Shown here piece by piece: positions 43,933 through 52,973 of a stretch of DNA of 64,000 nt. Under the pieces are notes generated by a model, which saw only the letters and a program-made list of their open reading frames with translations, did not search any database and was not told the origin of the DNA. The stretch spans positions 62,001 to 126,000 of the forward strand of contig NZ_JBCITM010000001.1 in NCBI RefSeq assembly GCF_039414295.1, read 5' to 3'. Within the stretch, counting starts at the first letter, position 1. Each line of letters starts with the position of its first letter. Both the position numbers and the translations under genes were made by a program. The stretch is from Anoxynatronum sibiricum. GTDB taxonomy: Bacteria > Bacillota > Clostridia > Peptostreptococcales > Tindalliaceae.

Positions 43933-45241
43933 CAGTGGTGATGGGAAGTTCGACGGTGAAAGAGGTGCCTTCGCCAGGTTTACTGGTGACTTGAATGGTC
44001 CCATCGTGAAGATCTAAAATTCGCTTCACCAGAGGCAAGCCCAGGCCGCTGCCCTCAGAAGAATGGGCGGCGTCTCCCTGATAGAATTTCTCGAAGATAC
44101 GGGCAACTGTCTGTTGATCCATGCCGGTTCCCTCGTCTTTCAGTGTCACACGAATGCCATCGGCCATGTGTTCCAGGGCAATACTGATCAAACTGTCTTG
44201 ATGGGAGAACTTGATGGCGTTGCCAATGAGATTGATCCATACCTGTTGCAGCAGTTCTTCGTCACCGGGATAACGGGCACGGTCCAGCTGAATGTCCCAC
44301 TCGATGGATTTTTTATCCCATTCCGGCTCCAGCAGCAGAATACACTTGCGGATCTGTTCATCCAGGTAAAAAAGATCTTTCCGGCTGACAATTTCCTGAT
44401 TTTCCAGCTTGGACAGTCGGATAATGTTGCTGGAAAGGTGGGAGAGACGGGCACTTTCTTCCACAATAATGCGGGTATATTCTTCCCGTTCCGAAGCAGA
44501 AAGATTTCCCTTTTGAAGAAGGCGGGCAAATCCCAGAATGGAGGCAATGGGCGTTTTGAACTCATGGGAGACGCTGGCAATGAAATCTTTATGCAGGTAC
44601 TCCATGTGTTTCAGCTCTCGGGCCATCCGGTTAAAGTTCTGTGTCAGCTGACCCAGCTCATCATGACTTTCAGTTGCAAGCTGAATATCAAAGTGACCCC
44701 GGGCGATTTCTTTGGTGGCAGCATTCAGCTGAATAATGGGCCTGACGATCCGGCGGGCCAGCACACTGGCCAACACAGCGCCAATGGCCACGTAAATCAG
44801 GGCAGAGCGCCAGCTGCGGGAGGCAGCAATTCCGTAAGTGGTATTCTGGGGACGCAGGCGAATCTGCACCACCGTGTCACCAATCTTTAGCAAAGTGGTG
44901 GTGCCATGAAAAGGACGTTCACCCAGAAAAATCGATTCTCCGGGGGGCAGCTGATCCGGCGGTTTTGGCAGTTGTGCCAGTGAATCAGCGTCATGGAGAG
45001 GCTCGGCGTCATACATGAAGGTGGAGGCTATTTGGAGAATATCTTCCAGGCTTAGGTCAGTGCGCGCCTCCAGTTCCAGTATGGTGCGGGCAATGGCCTG
45101 TTGGTTCAGGCGTATTTCATTCTCCACATTGTAGGCAAAAATCATGGAAGCAATGAATGAAACTAAAGAAGAAACCATGATGAGGGCTGTAAAAAACAGT
45201 ACCAACTTTACAGTTATTTTTCGCAGGGTGAGAGATCTCAT
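43922..45241 (-). CDS. Sensor histidine kinase of an OmpR-type two-component system
   Basis: A 439-residue kinase: helix 1 (about 11-33), an outside segment of about 110 residues, helix 2 (about 147-165), HAMP, HisKA with the phospho-acceptor histidine in SVSHEFKTPIASILGFARLL, and an ATPase domain with N-box NLIGNAIKFSH, G1 DEGTGM and G2 GSGLGLPLV. Its start overlaps the stop of the regulator gene by 4 bases (ATGA), so the pair is translationally coupled. The sensed signal is unknown; the outside segment has no recognised fold. Confidence 0.92.
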   Translation of the reverse strand: MRSLTLRKITVKLVLFFTALIMVSSLVSFIASMIFAYNVENEIRLNQQAIARTILELEARTDLSLEDILQIASTFMYDAEPLHDADSLAQLPKPPDQLPPGESIFLGERPFHGTTTLLKIGDTVVQIRLRPQNTTYGIAASRSWRSALIYVAIGAVLASVLARRIVRPIIQLNAATKEIARGHFDIQLATESHDELGQLTQNFNRMARELKHMEYLHKDFIASVSHEFKTPIASILGFARLLQKGNLSASEREEYTRIIVEESARLSHLSSNIIRLSKLENQEIVSRKDLFYLDEQIRKCILLLEPEWDKKSIEWDIQLDRARYPGDEELLQQVWINLIGNAIKFSHQDSLISIALEHMADGIRVTLKDEGTGMDQQTVARIFEKFYQGDAAHSSEGSGLGLPLVKRILDLHDGTIQVTSKPGEGTSFTVELPITTENH

Positions 45242-45912
45242 ATGTGTTTCTCCGCCTTATACCCAAGTCCGCGCACTGTCACCAGCTCAAACTCAGGGAA
45301 GTGGGAAAAACGCTCCCGAAGACGCTTGATGTGCACATCCACAGTGCGTTCATCACTTTCTGCATCAAGTCCCCAGATCTCATCCATCAGTTGCTGGCGG
45401 GTAAAAATCTGGCGGGGATAACTGAGAAGCTTGAACAGCAGATAGAATTCCTTCTTGGGCAGGGTTTCGGATTCATTTTCCCGGGTCACGGTTAGTGTGT
45501 CATATTCCAGGGTCACAGCACCGATGGTGAGGCGGTGTTCATTCATAATGCGGGACCTTCTCAAAAGGGCGGCGACCCGCAACATCATTTCGTCCATATC
45601 AATGGGCTTCACCATGTAATCGTCGGTACCTGATGAAAAGCCTTTCTTTTTATCATCCAGCGTGTCTTTAGCAGTCACCATGAGAATAGGCAGCTGATAG
45701 TCAGCCCGGCGCAAGGAACTGGTAAGTTCGTAGCCGTTCATTTCCGGCATCATGATATCGCTGATGATCAAATCGACGTGGTGTGTATCCAACAAATCCA
45801 GTGCTTCCCGGCCATCCCGGGCACAAAGCACCTCGTAGCCGTTCTGCTTTAAAACGGCAGCCATGAGCTTTTGAAGATTTTTATCATCTTCGGCAACGAG
45901 TATGGTAAACAT
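45238..45912 (-). CDS. OmpR/PhoB-family response regulator
   Basis: A 224-residue regulator: receiver domain with phospho-acceptor Asp52 (DLIISDIMMPEMNG) and Lys in MVKPIDMDEM, then a winged-helix DNA-binding domain (LTVTRENESETLPKKEF, RTVDVHIKRLRERF, VRGLGYKAE). GGAGTG lies six bases before the ATG at 45912, chosen over further upstream codons. Partner of the downstream kinase. Confidence 0.93.
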   Translation of the reverse strand: MFTILVAEDDKNLQKLMAAVLKQNGYEVLCARDGREALDLLDTHHVDLIISDIMMPEMNGYELTSSLRRADYQLPILMVTAKDTLDDKKKGFSSGTDDYMVKPIDMDEMMLRVAALLRRSRIMNEHRLTIGAVTLEYDTLTVTRENESETLPKKEFYLLFKLLSYPRQIFTRQQLMDEIWGLDAESDERTVDVHIKRLRERFSHFPEFELVTVRGLGYKAEKHI

Positions 45913-45949
45913 GGGCATCACTCCATTGGGATGAATTCGTGCTACTATA

Positions 45950-45978
45950 CATATAACATGAAGGTGCCAGGCCGTCAA
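45950..45978 (-). promoter_or_regulatory. Candidate promoter of the two-component operon, beside a 9-bp-stem hairpin
   Basis: On the minus strand TTGACG (45978-45973) and TATATG (45955-45950) are 17 bases apart. The -35 overlaps a hairpin with arms GCCAGGCCG (45966-45974) and CGGCCTGGC (45998-46006), which may be an operator or the end of the yugP transcript (no T-tract). Confidence 0.5.
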
Positions 45979-46045
45979 ACCGGGGGGTACCGGCTGTCGG
46001 CCTGGCTATGTCAAGGAGGGTGAGCAGTGTTGACAGATCAAGCCG

Positions 46046-46744
46046 TCAGCGTCGGTTTCGAATCAACAGCAGGCGCAACAGCTGAGCAATGCCTGCCGCC
46101 ATGGCGGCCACATAGGTAAGGGCAGCAGCATTCAGTACTTTTTTGGCGCCGATGGTTTCTTCTGTGGTGATGAATCCATTGGTATCCAACAGGCGAAGTG
46201 CCCGGTTACTGGCATTGAACTCCACCGGCAGGGTGATAATCTGAAACAATACGGCAGCCGCAAAAAGGAGAATCCCCACATCCATCAAACCGGCAAAAGC
46301 AGGCAGGATCAAGCCGATGATGATAAAGAACCAGGCGGCAGAAGAACCGAATCGGGCAATGGGGAACACCAGATTGCGAAGGTTCAGCGGCACATATCCT
46401 TCATCATGCTGAATGGCATGGCCCACTTCATGGGCGGCCACACTGACAGCCGCAATGGAATTTCCCTGATAAACTTCTCCTGAAAGACGCAGCACCCGCT
46501 GGGTGGGATCATAGTGATCACTTAGTTGTCCCTGGGACACTTCAATAGGTACATCCTGCAGCTGGTGGTCATCCAGAAGAATGCGGGCCACCTGGGCACC
46601 GGTATAGCCTTTACGGGTATTGACCCGAAGGTACTTTGAAAAACTTGATTTCACTTTTCCCTGGGCATACAGGGTCAAGAGAATGGTGGGGATTAAAATG
46701 ATGATGGTGGGGTCAAATCCCCAAAAGCCAAATGGATAAAACAT
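46046..46744 (-). CDS. Zinc metallopeptidase, YugP family
   Basis: A 232-residue membrane-bound protein. A helix at about 12-28 precedes a soluble segment; the zinc motif HEVGH is at residues 105-109 (SVAAHEVGHAIQH). Two more helices follow, with NASNRALRLLD carrying the third ligand region. YugP proteins are common in Firmicutes and their substrate is unknown. GGGAGG lies upstream of the ATG at 46744; the seven-codon longer frame puts the site inside the gene. Monocistronic by position. Confidence 0.88.
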   Translation of the reverse strand: MFYPFGFWGFDPTIIILIPTILLTLYAQGKVKSSFSKYLRVNTRKGYTGAQVARILLDDHQLQDVPIEVSQGQLSDHYDPTQRVLRLSGEVYQGNSIAAVSVAAHEVGHAIQHDEGYVPLNLRNLVFPIARFGSSAAWFFIIIGLILPAFAGLMDVGILLFAAAVLFQIITLPVEFNASNRALRLLDTNGFITTEETIGAKKVLNAAALTYVAAMAAGIAQLLRLLLIRNRR

Positions 46745-46940
46745 GGCAAATCCTCCCTTGAACAATCTGGCTGATGACCTTTCACGACTTTCATGGCGAT
46801 AACTGCAATTGCAGGTGTAGTCATGGCGTCGTGGATGATTAACTGTTACATTGATTTTAGAATGGTTAAATGAACCATGAATGAACTGGAGATGAACTCA
46901 CTGTGAACTTTTCACTCTCGCAGGTGTCCAACGGGTATGA

Positions 46941-46965
46941 AAAAACGGAGCTTCGAAAAGCTCCG
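46941..46965 (-). terminator. Intrinsic terminator with UUCG loop
   Basis: On the minus strand CGGAGCTT, loop TTCG, AAGCTCCG (46965-46946), followed by TTTTT at 46945-46941. It ends the GerMN/PrcB gene. Confidence 0.85.
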
Positions 46966-46982
46966 CAGGAATCAAGATGAAT

Positions 46983-48206
46983 CTATGGGCGGGAGAGGGG
47001 TTCGTTGACGGTGATGTGGCCGGCGAGAGTTTCGACGATTTCGCCTTCCACCAGGATCTGAACGGCATCAATCTCCGGCAATTGCACCAGGGTCCAGACG
47101 ATGGAGTTCACCAGCACTCCCTCGGCCTCAGCACCCACATTTGCCCGGGTGATTTCCTGGGAAAAACTGACATTGGCCAGGCCGTCATTGACTGATACGT
47201 TCAGCACTCTTGCATCCCGTGGAATCACGCGGGTAAGGTCAGCTGATTCAGGACCTGCCAGTAAAACAGCCAACAGGTCATCGGGTGTCAGGTCTTTTGT
47301 CTGAAACAGGCGGGGTTCGCCTTCTGTGAGAAAAGCGGTGTCAGTGACCCGCATAAAATACAGGGTGACTTCCCGGGTGCCGCGGCGCAGTTCCCGGATG
47401 GTGCCAGTGATATCGGTGATACCATCGGCATCAAACCGAATCAACTGAGCCGGATAGGTGAAGGCCTGGGTGACCATGTCTTCCGGGGCGGGCATTTCCA
47501 GTTCGGCTTCCAGAACAGCTTCGCCAGAGGCTTCCTCCCGCAGGCTCAAAACCTCCATGCGATAGCCGCCTGTGCTGCGCTCGCCGCCTGCAGCCATCAG
47601 AAATACGGTGTTGCTGTCGATATCCCGGTCAACGTGAATCCCCATGGTCATCCGGTGGCTATCCACCCAGGCAGACAGACCGGGGATTTCTGCCAACTGG
47701 CTTTCATTGACCACTGTGAAGGGGATGTTGCGGGGTTGAAAAGGGATTTCCTGAGTTGTCACACGGACCATACGATTCACCTCATCCCATTGCACATCAG
47801 CTTGTAAGGTTTCAGAGACAAAGCGAAGGGGTACCAGCGTGCGTCCTTCCAGAATTCTGGCCGGAACCTGGAGTTGGATCAGGGCATCATTGAAAGCGGC
47901 CTGTGCACTGTCGATGGTGAGCACCACCCTGTCTGAGTGGTGTTCAATGATCACCTGGCGGTTTTCTGGCTGCCACTGAACTTCAGCCCCCAGGGCACGC
48001 ATCAGGGGAGCCACGGGTACCAGTACCCTGCCGGCTTCAATCACAGGGGCCACATCCAGGGCCAGCGGTACGCCATCAATTTCAATGGCGACGTTGGGCT
48101 GGGCAGATGCTGAGAAAGGCAGGGCAAGCATTATTAAAATGAGCATGGTTGTCAGACGGGTAGACAGCAGCTGTTTGTGTCGAAAGGGATTTAAATCATA
48201 CAGCAT
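46983..48206 (-). CDS. Secreted protein with copper-amine-oxidase-N, PrcB-like and GerMN domains
   Basis: A 407-residue exported protein. The signal peptide ends in LALPFSASA near residue 35. A copper-amine-oxidase N-terminal (stalk) domain (about 40-150) shows GVPLALDVAPVIEAGRVLVP and RTLVPLRFVSETLQADVQWD. The central part resembles the PrcB C-terminal domain (GIHVDRDIDSNTVFLMAAGG). The last ~130 residues are a GerMN domain (LLAGPESADLTRVIP to NSIVWTLVQLPEID). Such combinations act at the cell envelope or spore surface, without known enzymatic activity. The start at 48206 has GAGGAGTG six bases upstream. Confidence 0.85.
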   Translation of the reverse strand: MLYDLNPFRHKQLLSTRLTTMLILIMLALPFSASAQPNVAIEIDGVPLALDVAPVIEAGRVLVPVAPLMRALGAEVQWQPENRQVIIEHHSDRVVLTIDSAQAAFNDALIQLQVPARILEGRTLVPLRFVSETLQADVQWDEVNRMVRVTTQEIPFQPRNIPFTVVNESQLAEIPGLSAWVDSHRMTMGIHVDRDIDSNTVFLMAAGGERSTGGYRMEVLSLREEASGEAVLEAELEMPAPEDMVTQAFTYPAQLIRFDADGITDITGTIRELRRGTREVTLYFMRVTDTAFLTEGEPRLFQTKDLTPDDLLAVLLAGPESADLTRVIPRDARVLNVSVNDGLANVSFSQEITRANVGAEAEGVLVNSIVWTLVQLPEIDAVQILVEGEIVETLAGHITVNEPLSRP

Positions 48207-48507
48207 TGTTTTCACTCCTCTTCAGCAGGGTGTGTGTTGGCCTCGCCATTTTTTTATCCTTTGTTATGAAGACGGTGGCCGTTACATTAGGTTTCATATC
48301 CCATTTTATTTGATTTACGCAGACAATCTGTTATCATAAAAGCGATATGTAAGAGTGAAAGGTGTTTTAATCAGCTAAATCCTCATCAAGGAAATGAAAA
48401 AGCATTGCCATGAGAAAGAATACACAGATTATTCGGTTGAAGCAAGCATGCATCGGGTATGAAGGGTTATGTGAGGTGATGTAGAGGAGGTTGACCTTAA
48501 GAAATGA
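48207..48507. other. 300-bp intergenic region, nothing recognised
   Basis: AT-richer than its surroundings, between two minus-strand genes. No convincing promoter spacing, terminator or coding frame was seen. Confidence 0.4.
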
Positions 48508-48789
48508 TCAGTAATCTGCTTCATTTCGTTTCCACAGGATGAGCCCTCGTATCAGGCCGATGGTACAGCCTCCGGCAAATGCGATGAGGTATAATGTCAA
48601 GTAGTCTGCCAAAGCATAATCCCGAATCGGCTGGTAAAAAAACAGGCTGCCCGCAAAGGGACCGGCGAAACAGGCAAGACCCATGAAGAGTGTGGATTGG
48701 CCGACAAACTTTCTTTTTCCCAGCTGGCGTTTGATATGCCACTGGGGGTGGCGTGCTGGCTTTCTGGGTTTTTCGAGATGCTTTTTCAT
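48508..48789 (-). CDS. Small membrane protein of unknown function
   Basis: A 93-residue protein with a basic N-terminal third (KKHLEKPRKPARHP), then two hydrophobic helices (about 32-52 and 63-85) and a short charged tail. The start at 48789 has AGGAGGG five bases upstream, so translation is credible. No family recognised. It is divergent from the metallo-beta-lactamase-fold gene, with 109 bases between starts. Confidence 0.6.
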   Translation of the reverse strand: MKKHLEKPRKPARHPQWHIKRQLGKRKFVGQSTLFMGLACFAGPFAGSLFFYQPIRDYALADYLTLYLIAFAGGCTIGLIRGLILWKRNEADY

Positions 48790-48898
48790 CAAGGCCCTCC
48801 TTCACAAGCTTCTGTTCAATCAGACGTGGAGGATGAAAGAAAGTTTCATTAAACCGGCGCAGGTTGAGCGGCGGCGACAACAGACAGGAGATGATCGG

Positions 48899-49756
48899 AT
48901 GCGTTGCGTGACACTGCTAGAAAATAGCGCTTTAACCGATGACCTTGGCGCAGAACACGGGTTAAGTTTTTATATTGAAAGTGATGGCTTTCACCTTCTT
49001 TTTGACATGGGTGCCACAGGACTTTATGCCGAGAATGCCAAAAAGCTGGGAATAGACTTGGGATCTGTGGATGCGGCAGTCATTTCACATGGTCATCATG
49101 ATCACGGCGGCGGGCTGGCAGCCTTTCTAAGAATCAATGATCAGGCCCGGGTCTACGTGAATCGGTATGCCTTTAACCATCATTTTGCAAAAGATGGGGA
49201 AGGCAACACAAAATATATAGGACTGGATGAACATCTGCAGCATCATGAAAGGTTGATTTTTACAGGTGAGGAACAGATCATTCGGGAAGGGTTCTCTCTT
49301 TTTGCCGGAGTCTCCGGTGAGGGATTTCGACCTTCCGGCAATGACTCTTTATGGATGGAACAAGGCAACGAGTTGGTGGCGGATGTTTTTGCCCATGAGC
49401 AGAACCTGGTCATTTGTGAAGTTTCGGGAGAAGCGGATTCTCAGGATAAATCATCAGAAAAATTATTCTTGATAGCCGGCTGTGCACATCAGGGGATTGA
49501 CAGGATTTTTAATCATTTCAAGAGCAAATGGGGCCGTTATCCAGACGTTGCCATTGGCGGTTTTCATTTGCACAACCGTGCAACTGGAACCAGTGAATCA
49601 CCGGAGCGGATCCGGGAACTGGCGGCATTTCTGATGAAGACAGAGACAGTGCTTTACACAGGACACTGTACCGGTGAAGAAGCCTATCAACTGCTGAAAG
49701 AAATCATGGGTGACCGTATTCACTATCTTGCCGGCGGCAGTGATATATCCCTGTAG
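48899..49756 (+). CDS. Metallo-beta-lactamase-fold hydrolase (DHPR-phosphate-synthase-like)
   Basis: A 285-residue enzyme with the metal motif HGHHDH at residues 64-69, further ligands in AGCAHQG and a late histidine in YTGHCTGEEA. The pattern (VTLLENS at the start, GLSFYIE, LFDMGATG) matches the subgroup related to archaeal dihydropterin-ribofuranosyl-aminobenzene-phosphate synthase, often annotated as MBL-fold metallo-hydrolase in Clostridia. The reaction here is unknown. CAGGAGATG precedes the ATG. Terminated at 49827. Confidence 0.87.
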   Translation: MRCVTLLENSALTDDLGAEHGLSFYIESDGFHLLFDMGATGLYAENAKKLGIDLGSVDAAVISHGHHDHGGGLAAFLRINDQARVYVNRYAFNHHFAKDGEGNTKYIGLDEHLQHHERLIFTGEEQIIREGFSLFAGVSGEGFRPSGNDSLWMEQGNELVADVFAHEQNLVICEVSGEADSQDKSSEKLFLIAGCAHQGIDRIFNHFKSKWGRYPDVAIGGFHLHNRATGTSESPERIRELAAFLMKTETVLYTGHCTGEEAYQLLKEIMGDRIHYLAGGSDISL

Positions 49757-49826
49757 AAGCTGACGACCATATGAGCATTACCGCACTTATAGTGTTGATT
49801 CATCTTGTTCAAAATCATACCATTTG

Positions 49827-49854
49827 AAAACCGCTGATACCCGGCGGTTTTTTT
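49827..49854 (+). terminator. Intrinsic terminator after the MBL-fold gene
   Basis: AAAACCGC (49827-49834) pairs with GCGGTTTT (49844-49851), followed by further Ts to 49854. Confidence 0.8.
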
Positions 49855-49981
49855 GATGTGTGGGATTGAATGATCCACCCAATCTCAAGATAAAGTGTTT
49901 GCGAGGGCTGTTGCTTTGATTTCCTGCCATCGCATTTCCTTCTTTAACGGTTCACTGCAAAACCGGTGCTTTCTTCAAATG

Positions 49982-50042
49982 GTTATTGACATATGTTCAA
50001 TATAGGTGTAAACTGAAGCTGTAAAGAACATATGTCAATAAC
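49982..50042 (+). promoter_or_regulatory. Promoter of the Orp/Mrp operon flanked by a perfect 17-bp inverted repeat
   Basis: GTTATTGACATATGTTC (49982-49998) is repeated inverted at 50026-50042 with no mismatch. The left arm contains the -35 TTGACA (49986-49991); TAAACT (50009-50014), 17 bases on, serves as -10; the right arm would cover the first transcribed bases. Each arm also contains the near-palindrome TGACATATGTTCA, so two dimers of one regulator could bind. The DUF134 protein encoded 0.4 kb downstream is a candidate. The rest of the 49757-50092 gap holds the terminator and no other gene. Confidence 0.75.
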
Positions 50043-50092
50043 GGCGTATGTAATAGAAAGGGAACACTGAATCAATGTGAGGAGGGTAATAG

Positions 50093-50443
50093 ATGCCAGG
50101 AAGAGACGGAACAGGCCCGAGGGGTCAGGGTCCCATGACAGGATGGGTGACCGGATTCTGCATGACTTCACGTTCGTTGGGAATGGGTCGTGGGGTTAGG
50201 CGTGGCGGCATGGGAATGCGGAGAGGACCGGTTTTTGGCCCCGGCGTTCCAGTAGGTGCCAAATTCGGATGCGGCAGAGGCTATGGCGGTTATGGTCCTT
50301 TTTGGGGAACTGGGGAGACATCGGAAGAACAGGCAGCGCAGTCACAATGGACCAGGGATGCTTTGAAAGAACAGCGTGAGTGGCTGAAAAAACGCCTTGA
50401 CATCGTTGAAATGCAATTGGACAATGGAACAAACGATGAATAA
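50093..50443 (+). CDS. DUF5320-type Gly/Met/Arg-rich small protein
   Basis: A 116-residue protein beginning MPGRDGTGPRGQGPMTG, the hallmark of DUF5320 proteins. It continues with Gly/Arg/Met-rich repeats, two isolated cysteines and a C-terminal amphipathic helix (ALKEQREWLKKRLDIVEMQL). Such proteins are encoded next to NifX-like and Mrp/MinD ATPase genes in anaerobes and their role is unknown; metal or cofactor chaperoning is a guess. First gene of the operon, with GGAGG upstream. Confidence 0.82.
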   Translation: MPGRDGTGPRGQGPMTGWVTGFCMTSRSLGMGRGVRRGGMGMRRGPVFGPGVPVGAKFGCGRGYGGYGPFWGTGETSEEQAAQSQWTRDALKEQREWLKKRLDIVEMQLDNGTNDE

Positions 50444-50456
50444 GAGGTGAAGAGAC

Positions 50457-50834
50457 ATGCCAAGACCCCGAAAATGGCGCCGGGTCTGCCAGCTGCCGGA
50501 AAGTGATTTATTCGGACCCCAGCAGGACCAGCGACCGGGACGAAAGATTCTCAGTATGACTGTGGAGGAATATGAAACCATTCGGTTGATTGATTTGGAA
50601 GGACTCACCCAGGAGGTGTGTGCTGATCGCATGGAAGTGGCCAGAACGACGGTGCAGCGAATTTATAATGATGCCCGTAAAAAACTGGCGGCTTCATTGG
50701 TGGAAGGTCATTTGCTGAAAATAGAAGGCGGTGACTACAAACTGTGTGATGAGGTTGATCAGCAGATGGGTTGCGGCCGGTGCAGACGGCACCGGTTTGG
50801 CCAGGTGTCTCAACAGGGGTCGCCATCAGAATGA
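50457..50834 (+). CDS. DUF134-family helix-turn-helix protein
   Basis: A 125-residue protein with the DUF134 start MPRPRKWRRV, a sigma-70 region-4-like helix-turn-helix (about 35-80, with TQEVCADRMEVARTTVQRIY as DNA-reading part) and a C-terminal cysteine cluster (GCGRCRRH). It is probably the regulator of this operon, and the cysteines could bind metal or an Fe-S cluster for sensing. Located 13 bases after the DUF5320 gene and 18 before the NifX-like gene. Confidence 0.85.
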   Translation: MPRPRKWRRVCQLPESDLFGPQQDQRPGRKILSMTVEEYETIRLIDLEGLTQEVCADRMEVARTTVQRIYNDARKKLAASLVEGHLLKIEGGDYKLCDEVDQQMGCGRCRRHRFGQVSQQGSPSE

Positions 50835-50852
50835 ACATGGGAGGAATCACAT

Positions 50853-51221
50853 ATGAAAATTGCTGTCCCGGCAGACGGGAGCAATCTGGAAAAAGCAGTG
50901 AGCCTGTCTTTTGGCCGGGCACCCTATTACCTTATATTTGACAATACTACAAAGCAGTCTGAGTTGTTGGACAATGAAGCGGCCGCCAGTCAGGGCGGTG
51001 CTGGGATTAAGGCGGCCCAGTTTCTGGTGGACCAGAGAGTGAAAGCTGCCATTGTTCCCCGGTGCGGAAAAAATGCAGCAGAGGTACTTCAGGCTGCAGG
51101 AATCGAGCTTTATCAGTGCCAGCCAGGCTCAGTCCAACATAATCTGGATGCACTGGCAGGCGGAGAACTATCATTATTGGAAGAAATTCATCCCGGACTT
51201 CACCGACACGGAGGCCGGTAA
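50853..51221 (+). CDS. NifB/NifX-like dinitrogenase-cofactor-binding fold protein (orange-protein-like)
   Basis: A 122-residue protein of the NifX/NafY fold: MKIAVPADGSNLEKAVSLSFGRAPYYLIFD at the start (split here as MKIAVPADG, then SFGRAPYYLIFD), EAAASQGGAGIKAAQFL in the middle, and a histidine-containing tail. In Desulfovibrio the equivalent gene encodes ORP, which carries a Mo-Cu-S cluster and works with Mrp and MinD-like ATPases. No nitrogenase genes are present, so nitrogen fixation is not implied. The stop is one base before the next start. Confidence 0.82.
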   Translation: MKIAVPADGSNLEKAVSLSFGRAPYYLIFDNTTKQSELLDNEAAASQGGAGIKAAQFLVDQRVKAAIVPRCGKNAAEVLQAAGIELYQCQPGSVQHNLDALAGGELSLLEEIHPGLHRHGGR

Positions 51222-51222
51222 T

Positions 51223-52065
51223 ATGAAACTGGCAGTTCTCAGCGGTAAGGGCGGTGCAGGAAAAACACTGATGGCAGTGAATTTGGCTGTGGTGGCTTCT
51301 CCGGCACTCTATGTGGACTGTGATGTGGAGGAGCCCAACGGCCATTTATTCCTAAAACCGGATGCCATCAGGGAAATGCCTGTGAAAGTGAAAGTTCCCC
51401 GTGTTTTGCATGAAGAATGTGATGGTTGTCGGGCGTGTGTGGATTTTTGTCGTTTTCATGCTCTGGCATACACCAATAAAGTGATTGTTTTTGACGAAGT
51501 GTGCCATGCTTGTGGCGGATGCGCCCTTGTGTGTCCCCAAAAGGCCATCATGGAAACCGACCGGATCATTGGCAGAATGGAAAAAGGGGTTTCAGGTGTT
51601 CAAAAAGAGCTGGAGGTCTTCACCGGTTTCCTGAACCCAGGAGAAGCTGCCGGTACTCCTGTTATTCGCAGTCTGTTGAAGGAACTGCCGAAAACGACCC
51701 TGACAGTGATTGACTGCCCGCCGGGGAGTGCCTGCAGTGTCATGGAAAGCATTCAGGAAGCGGACTACTGCCTGTTGGTGGCCGAACCCACCCGGTTTGG
51801 CCGGGACAACCTGGAAATGGTGCATCAACTGGTGAAACTGTTTCATAAACCTCATGGACTGGTTTTGAATAAAACCACTGGGGGGGTAAATCCATCGGAA
51901 GACTATGCCAACACCAACGCCCTTCCCATTTTAGGGAGGCTTTCCCACGATCAGCATTTGGGTGAGATGCATGCCAATGGAAAAGTGGTTGCTCAGATGG
52001 ATTCCCATTATCGGAAGTGGTTTGAAGTATTACTCTGCCGGTTGAAACAGGAGGTGCTGCAATGA
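51223..52065 (+). CDS. MinD-superfamily P-loop ATPase with inserted [4Fe-4S] ferredoxin domain (first copy)
   Basis: A 280-residue ATPase: deviant Walker A SGKGGAGKT (about 7-15), an inserted two-cluster ferredoxin module (CDGCRACVDFC and CHACGGCALVCP at about 66-110), and the switch VIDCPPGSACSVMES. This is the arrangement of Desulfovibrio Orp-cluster proteins (the DVU2103/2104 type), which assist Mrp/ORP complexes, and of other Fe-S carrier ATPases. The start ATG at 51223 follows GGAGG. Its end overlaps the second copy by 4 bases. Confidence 0.9.
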   Translation: MKLAVLSGKGGAGKTLMAVNLAVVASPALYVDCDVEEPNGHLFLKPDAIREMPVKVKVPRVLHEECDGCRACVDFCRFHALAYTNKVIVFDEVCHACGGCALVCPQKAIMETDRIIGRMEKGVSGVQKELEVFTGFLNPGEAAGTPVIRSLLKELPKTTLTVIDCPPGSACSVMESIQEADYCLLVAEPTRFGRDNLEMVHQLVKLFHKPHGLVLNKTTGGVNPSEDYANTNALPILGRLSHDQHLGEMHANGKVVAQMDSHYRKWFEVLLCRLKQEVLQ

Positions 52066-52973
52066 AGCAATTGCTGATCCTCAGCGGAAAAGGCGGCACA
52101 GGTAAAACTACAGTGGCCACTGCATTGATTCAGCTGTCGGCGGCTGCAGCCTGTGCTGATTGCGATGTGGATGCGCCCAATCTGCATATACTGATGCATC
52201 GAAACGATCCCCCAACCGCAGAAGATTTTTGGGGGCTTGACAAGGCAGTGATTGATACCACCCGGTGTGTTGCTTGTGGCTCATGTGCCAGTCATTGCCG
52301 ATTTGAAGCCATTGAAGTCACTCCGGTCTATCGGGTTAACAGTTTTGCATGTGAAGGCTGTGGCGTCTGCGTCCATGTGTGCCCCACCCATGCTGTCACC
52401 ATGACACCTGCAAAGGCGGGGAACTTAATGACCTATCATCAGCAACCTGTTTTCGCCACGGCCAGATTAAAAATGGGCAGCGGCAACTCTGGAATGCTGG
52501 TGACAGCAGTGAAAAAACGGATGAAAGAGTCAGCAGAAAAAGAATCTTTTCATCAGTCTTCGGAGGCATTGGCGGTGATTGATGGCTCACCCGGGATCGG
52601 TTGTCCGGTGATTGCCTCCATCACTGGTGTGGATCTGGTGCTGGTGGTAGCAGAGCCTTCCCTTTCCGGCATCAGTGATCTAAGGCGGGTGGTTGAAACC
52701 GCCCGGGGACTGAACACCCACCTGTCAGTGTGCATAAATCAGTGGAACATCAGCCCTGAAAACACCAACATCATTGAAGAATGGTGCGCTTTGCAGTGCA
52801 TTCCGGTGCTGGGACGTATCCCCTATGATCCTGAGGTGGTGACTGCCATCAATGATGGCAAGAGTATTGTGGAAGTCAGTTGTGCTGCCGGTGAAGCGGT
52901 GGCGTTGATTTATGAAAAGCTGGTAAGGCATCTTAATCAACTGGAGGCGACAGGAAATGAACGAAGCATGTGA
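52062..52973 (+). CDS. MinD-superfamily P-loop ATPase with inserted [4Fe-4S] ferredoxin domain (second copy)
   Basis: A 303-residue paralogue of the preceding protein: Walker A SGKGGTGKT, ferredoxin insert with CVACGSCASHC and CEGCGVCVHVCP (about 69-108), and VIDGSPGIGCPVIAS. The two copies are translationally coupled and probably form a heterodimer, as proposed for the Orp system. Its end overlaps the Mrp gene by 17 bases. Confidence 0.9.
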   Translation: MKQLLILSGKGGTGKTTVATALIQLSAAAACADCDVDAPNLHILMHRNDPPTAEDFWGLDKAVIDTTRCVACGSCASHCRFEAIEVTPVYRVNSFACEGCGVCVHVCPTHAVTMTPAKAGNLMTYHQQPVFATARLKMGSGNSGMLVTAVKKRMKESAEKESFHQSSEALAVIDGSPGIGCPVIASITGVDLVLVVAEPSLSGISDLRRVVETARGLNTHLSVCINQWNISPENTNIIEEWCALQCIPVLGRIPYDPEVVTAINDGKSIVEVSCAAGEAVALIYEKLVRHLNQLEATGNERSM

